The translations under genes were made by a program, and so were the position numbers. Source: Glandiceps talaboti (lineage: Eukaryota > Hemichordata > Enteropneusta > Spengelidae). From it: 64,000 nucleotides of DNA. Shown piece after piece: positions 59,901 through 64,000 of this stretch. The notes beneath the pieces were generated by a model. The model made no database searches, was not told the origin of the DNA, and worked only from the letters and a program-made list of their open reading frames with translations. Numbering within the stretch: the stretch's first letter is position 1; every line of letters starts with the position of its first letter. The DNA lies in the NCBI RefSeq assembly GCF_964340395.1, contig NC_135568.1, positions 10,190,276 through 10,254,275 of the forward strand. Reading direction: 5' to 3'.

Positions 59901-60226
59901 AGACAGAAATGAGTCTGACTGGACTTTTCCTATAAGTTGATAGCAGTAATCAATACAAGTGTACTAAAGACAGAAGTAAGTCTGACTGGACTTTTCCTTA
60001 ATAAGTTGATAGCAATAATCAATACTAGTGTACTAAAAGCATAAATAAGCCTGACTGGACTTTTCCTTTAATTCCAGACGCTGCTTTATTCATAAGTTCA
60101 AGGACATCTAATTGGTCATATTACGTGGAGTATACAAGAAGACTTCGTCAGATGAAAACAGTTGGACTCCAAGAGCTTCCAAATATTCCAAAAGAATTAG
60201 TCGCTACACGCCAACAAATCCTGTGA
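53862..60226 (+). CDS. O-fucosyltransferase-like type II membrane glycosyltransferase, copy B (intact, 492 aa)
   Basis: Five exons (53862-53993, 55868-56781, 57682-57829, 58396-58531, 60078-60226) join in phase to 493 codons. Residues 9-25 (AVFVLMISSITITLFIM) form a signal anchor, so the protein should sit in Golgi or ER with the enzyme inside. NKFRWTLAFTLYYNC (139-153) matches the N-terminal helix of GDP-fucose O-fucosyltransferases. HWRNKTGEC (341-349) fits their H-x-R donor-binding motif. SLIEQEIAE and FISSRTSNWSYYVE (about 435-460) fit the C-terminal sugar-nucleotide loop, where the family usually has F(I/L)G...S.FS. No family was searched, so another GT-B fold enzyme remains possible. 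Substrate unknown. Copies A and C flank it in the same orientation. Confidence 0.75.
55643..55714. repeat. CAGA microsatellite (unit B)
   Basis: About 18 pure CAGA units before exon 2. Confidence 0.95.
55868..56781 (+). CDS. Copy B exon 2 (residues 45-348)
   Basis: Carries most of the enzyme: HLPKGKNRVTGND, FRWTLAFTLYYNCTIVVLPF, LRTFNETFDIDRLSRFI, and ends HWRNKTGE plus two bases. Acceptor TTTTTTAG, donor GAATG|GTGAG. Confidence 0.88.
56936..56985. repeat. GTCT microsatellite (unit B)
   Basis: About 12 GTCT units after exon 2. Confidence 0.95.
57682..57829 (+). CDS. Copy B exon 3 (residues 349-398)
   Basis: Completes Cys349 and reads SVRGLQKCGKNRAAAMLENA ... HNIGCLYIAKPMYKQ. Acceptor CCCACAG, donor CAG|GTGAG. 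Confidence 0.85.
57868..58195. repeat. CATA / CGCA / GTAT microsatellite (unit B)
   Basis: Between exons 3 and 4. Includes a duplicated block with CGCACGCACGCACGCACACA. Confidence 0.95.
58396..58531 (+). CDS. Copy B exon 4 (residues 399-444)
   Basis: Reads NIESLFKQTRLRIYGISDLL ... DNYVLSLIEQEIAE. Acceptor ACTGTAG, donor GAAA|GTAAGT, phase 1. Confidence 0.85.
58570..59790. other. Copy B intron 4: G/C runs, no gene
   Basis: Contains homopolymer C and G runs (58727-58738, 59337-59352, 59460-59474, 59524-59533) and weakly repeated GAGA(C/T)CCTAT blocks. No coding signal. Confidence 0.6.
59795..60077. repeat. ~66-bp tandem repeat touching the exon 5 acceptor (unit B)
   Basis: About four units of the same repeat as unit A (49150-49368), one more than in A. 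Confidence 0.87.
60078..60226 (+). CDS. Copy B exon 5 with stop (residues 444-492)
   Basis: Reads NAALFISSRTSNWSYYVEYT ... ELPNIPKELVATRQQIL and TGA. Acceptor TTCCAG sits in the last unit of a minisatellite. Confidence 0.85.
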
Positions 60227-60574
60227 TACTACTACGACTACCATGGCAATGTCCCTTGGCATGGAAGTTAGTCGATGAGATGTAGCTACTAGACACAGTG
60301 CAAGGGCATGTACATCGTAATGTACCGCGACTTATCGTAGATTTTTGACTCTTGTTCCTTTATATAGTTTATACATTAAATAGTTTTGACCCCCTCTTTG
60401 AATGCGCCTACAATTTTTGAACCAACGTTTTGACCATTTAGTTTCCAAGTTGCCGATTTCAATTTTTTTTTATTTCCTGACTGAATGTAGATATACCCCT
60501 AGTGTCTGGTTTATATGAAGACTTTTGACCCGGCCCTGGCGATTTTTATTGAATCTTGACTTTGTAGAGTTTGT

Positions 60575-61390
60575 GCTTGTTATTTATGTTCTATGCGATA
60601 TCGAGTAAATCGAGTTCATTTGTAGCAGCAGTAATTGTACCAATATTTAAAAAAGGTAATGTCAAAGATCCCAGCAATTATCGTGGTATTAGTTTAGTAA
60701 GTCATTTAGGTAAACTTTTCACAGCTGTAATTAATCAACGTTTGCTTACATTGTCATTGACCCAAGATGTTATTACCGATGCTGAGTTGTTTTATGCCTG
60801 GCTTGAGTACTTTGAATGCAATATTTGCTTTGAACAATTTTATTGCAAAATCTTTCTCAAATAGCAAACGTTTATATTATACATTTATAGACTTCAAGAA
60901 TGTTTTGACTCTGTAAATCGATACAAATTTTTGTATAACCTATCAAAATAGGTAGAAGGGGGAATCTTGAAAATAATTCGGTCTATGTACTTAAATGTCA
61001 GGTCTTGTGTCACAGTCAATGGCTTCCAGTCAAAGTACTCTTGGGTTAATGCAAGGAGAAGTATTGTCTCCTATTTTAGTTTTCATTGTATATTGATGAC
61101 TTGGAAATTGGATTTTTGACTAACTAAGGTGAGAAATTTTGAGCGATGGGTCTACAATTTATGGTCAAATTCTTGAAATAGTTGATAGATTTACATATCT
61201 TTGCATTCTACTTTATTATAATAACAGATTTTGCATGCCTGAAAAACAAATAGCTGATCAAGGTAGAAAGGCTTTGTTTGATGTATCGCAATAAACCTTT
61301 GAACCACAAGACTTTGTTGTCATTATTTGACTGTTATGTCGATAGTATTTTGAACTATGCGTCCGAGGTATGGGGCACACAGAAAGGACA
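60575..61390 (+). mobile_element. Non-LTR retrotransposon relic, unit B
   Basis: Reads VPIFKKGNVKDPSNYRGISL then SHLGKLFTAVINQRLL, and shifted-frame remains of the YIDD region and thumb. Collinear with 50170-51130 of unit A but with different deletions. Sequence after 61390 is unrelated to unit A. Confidence 0.82.
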
Positions 61391-61394
61391 TATC

Positions 61395-62740
61395 ATTGAA
61401 CCTTAGACCTGTTATGTCCGTGCACAAAATCTCTGTTCCTATATCGTACCTCAAAACACAGTCTTGACATATGTATACAACCTATGTTTTTTACTGATTG
61501 TTGATTGGTTAGTAGCAGTGCCAATCACTTGGGTGGAAGCTGAACAAATATGAACAACAAACAATAAACTCATGAATACCCATACTGCCGTGTTTCCTTG
61601 TTTCACTGATACCTTTCTAGCTGTTTGAGATTTACAACAGATTGGATACAAGTTGTAAATCTTAAACAGCTGATCATACAAGTACGTATTAGGTCACAGC
61701 ACTATAACTGTACCACTTTTCACCCAATGAAATTTATCAAAACATCACATTTAATTTGTGTAATATTTACTGATGTTTAATTATACTGATGAGCTTCTAG
61801 TAGTCGTTGCTTGACATACTGGAATGGTCATAGAAAGAACACTAAGTACAGTACATGATTGTCTATGTGGTATAATATGTAGTGTAATTAGGCCTAATAA
61901 AAAAATTGTATGGTTCCGATTATGCTCGATTTTACAATAGGTGGGGTAGGTAGATTTGTTAAATTTTATTTCATTATATTTTTTATGTGTCTAGGTCAGG
62001 TATGTTTTCTGTTGTTTTCCATATGGTCTTTGTGTTATTGGTTTCTTCTCATCAGATGTACAGCCATTACAGATTGGAAGAAACGTGTTACACTGTCTTT
62101 TTAAGTTGATGTCAGTTTCTGCATCCACTATTTCTGGCGAGACTTCACACTTTTCGTGATTTTATTTTTTTCTCGAATATGTAAAACAAAGTTTAGGGTC
62201 GGCAGTGAAAAACTAGGTGGGGTCGGGTAAGCGTTATTTTGTTTAGGCCTTATGCTATGCAATGACACTGATTTATACATCAACAATATGGGTTTTCTCA
62301 AACGTTCGTCTGGGATCCCATGGAGCAAGGCTATCATATCAAGAAAACTTGGAAAAAGGGTTAATTTGTATAATGGCACAATCCCCTCCATGACACATTG
62401 TTTCAGGGGCACTTGCACTTGTGCTGCTGCACGTTCACTTAATACGCTCGTGAAAGTACGGGTGCAGGGAGCACTGCAAGTACTCTTACAAATTGCCTGA
62501 GTGTGCCACACTTACACTGACATGTCATGGGGTTGTGTCATATTATTTACACAGCTGCAGCCTGCCCGGTGTTTAGTTAAAGGGAACAACTTATTCACAG
62601 ATATTTGTCAGACAAGTTGAACATACTGTAACTATTTTATCAATTGCAGGTATATCCTCTGGTACACTGATCAAATAATCCACTGGCATAATTCCTGATA
62701 GAATAGAATATTTGTTCCGCACTAAACCTATCACCATATT
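61395..62740. other. Spacer between units B and C
   Basis: No supported gene. Holds a short inverted repeat near 61617-61672 (GTTTGAGATTTACAAC / GTTGTAAATCTTAAAC) and the palindromic element at 62385-62515. Confidence 0.55.
62385..62515. mobile_element. Palindromic element, copy 2 (reverse orientation)
   Basis: Carries TCGTGAAAGTACGGGTGCAG, the reverse complement of the sequence in the 26.64-kb element, with facing arms around CACTTGCACTTGTGCTGCTG. Confidence 0.65.
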
Positions 62741-62996
62741 CATGATATTGAGAACAAGTTTGTTTTTACATTTAGACTCCACCTTGTTGTTTATCTTTCC
62801 ATCGGTGTCTATTGTGTACTTAGTTCAATATGTTGAGTCAACTTATATTGCGTTAGTCTAGAATTCTAATACCCATATGGTTATGGTTAGAAACCACAGT
62901 CTCGGCATCCAGACTAACGTAGCAGCGGTTTGTCACAGACTGAGCTAAGACCATACACTATAATTTTTGCCAAATTGTGTCATTCATAAAATAGTA

Positions 62997-63128
62997 ATGG
63001 CGGCGACTATATTACAGAAAACTGTTTTTGTTTTAATGATAAGTTCGATAACAATAACTCTGTTTATCATGAAGAACTGGTTTGATAACACTCATACACA
63101 AATGAGCCAGCAATTGTCATCCAATAGG
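62997..63128 (+). CDS. O-fucosyltransferase-like gene, copy C, exon 1 (gene runs off the window)
   Basis: Reads MAATILQKTVFVLMISSITI then TLFIMKNWFDNTHT and ends SSNR, 44 codons as in B. Hydrophobic residues 9-25 form the same signal anchor. Flanks before and after match units A and B, so this is a third tandem copy. Donor position reads GCGAGT as in A. Exons 2-5 would lie right of the window. Confidence 0.75.
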
Positions 63129-64000
63129 GCGAGTATAACTTCCTTTTTAATATCTGTTTTGCCTGCATATATGAGTTATGTTTACATATTATGTCTACAA
63201 CCTCGATCAGGGATGTGTGGAAAGTGTAGTCTACTTAACATCGTTGTAATTGAACCAATTGTCATTTTTTCCCTTTGGGTAAACTGCTTTGTGGAACCCA
63301 ATTACCAGTCGCCTTCTTCACCCCAGCTTCATGAAAGAAATGTAATGTCGCACCATTTAGAGTAGATATGATATCGATATATTCATAGAACAATACTACA
63401 CTTCTTTCCATTAATTGTTCTTGTTGTATTTTCATGAGTTTCTTGTACATGCAGCGAAACATTATTTTTATGGTAGACACTACGTATGGAAGGTAGGGAG
63501 TTAACATCGCAATTGCAAACTCCATCTCGAAGCCTTGCTGACCTACCTTACCTCTGCGGCAGTCATACTTTGGTTTCTGTCTTCAATAATTCGACATACT
63601 CTGCCACTGTAGGAGTTGTCAGTGAGCCTCTCCTCCCAGGCTTTTTGGCGGGACATATGCAACCAGTACTTCCCCGCCTGACGATACGATGGATGGTCGC
63701 TTTCGGCGTGTTTGTGAAGGTTGAAATTTGAGATATATTAAAACCATTCAGCCACAGTCAGATAATACGTCTCTCGTCCCTTTAGCGGAAGACATCTTTA
63801 AATTTCTTTTTCCATGCAGTATTGTATTTAACAAACTTGACATGCTAACATCTTCTCAGATGCATAAGACATGTGGAATGACCGCTCTTGATACAGGTGG
63901 CTGTATTTTCCGTGGGGATAAAGTGTGTGTAAGGGGGGCTAGATTAATACATTGGTATCTCTGTGCGAAAACGTGAAAAAATGAAATATTGTCCTTAGAA

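Noticed and set aside
61910-62104. Hydrophobic 64-codon ORF (possible membrane peptide)
   Set aside because: T-rich DNA gives hydrophobic codons by chance, and no splice or family support was found.

Overview
This window is animal nuclear DNA: AT-rich, intron-dense, and full of tetranucleotide microsatellites (CATA, CAGA, GTAT, TATC), foldback elements and decayed non-LTR retrotransposons. No prokaryotic, viral or CRISPR signature is visible. A mitochondrial-type carbamoyl-phosphate synthase with an intact glutaminase cysteine (CPS III type) points to an invertebrate, plausibly a marine deuterostome or lophotrochozoan. The species cannot be fixed from sequence alone.

Left third, minus strand (868-20759): 29 consecutive coding exons of a CPS III / CPS1-like gene. 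Every splice junction was read by eye and all phases join into one open frame of 1181 residues: presequence, small-subunit domain, glutamine amidotransferase, first synthetase half, and the beginning of the second synthetase half. The last roughly 350 residues lie left of base 868. The translation exon starts with a splice acceptor, so a non-coding leader exon lies upstream. A candidate (YY1-type motif plus donor) is near 38.5 kb. Introns hold a foldback MITE, a tRNA-derived SINE relic, an octamer-rich minisatellite, a complex inverted repeat, and non-functional tandem copies of parts of exons 4 and 18.

Middle (20.8-42 kb): mostly non-coding DNA with satellites, microsatellites and hairpins. 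One plus-strand C2H2 zinc-finger ORF (30505-31347) is present. A 110-bp hAT-like MITE with an 8-bp target duplication lies at 40.05 kb, inside a short coding-looking ORF preceded by a perfect CRE palindrome. A 49-bp minisatellite lies at 35.8 kb.

Right third, plus strand (about 42.5-64 kb): a tandem array of a five-exon gene for a predicted type II membrane glycosyltransferase resembling the GDP-fucose O-fucosyltransferase family. Copy A (43427-49505) is disrupted by a net 58-bp deletion in exon 2. Copy B (53862-60226) is intact (492 aa). Copy C (from 62997) is cut by the window edge. Each repeat unit, about 9-10 kb long, also carries the same microsatellites, a reverse-transcriptase relic downstream of the gene (A and B), and (A and B) the same MITE upstream. 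The MITE is related to the one in the CPS gene.
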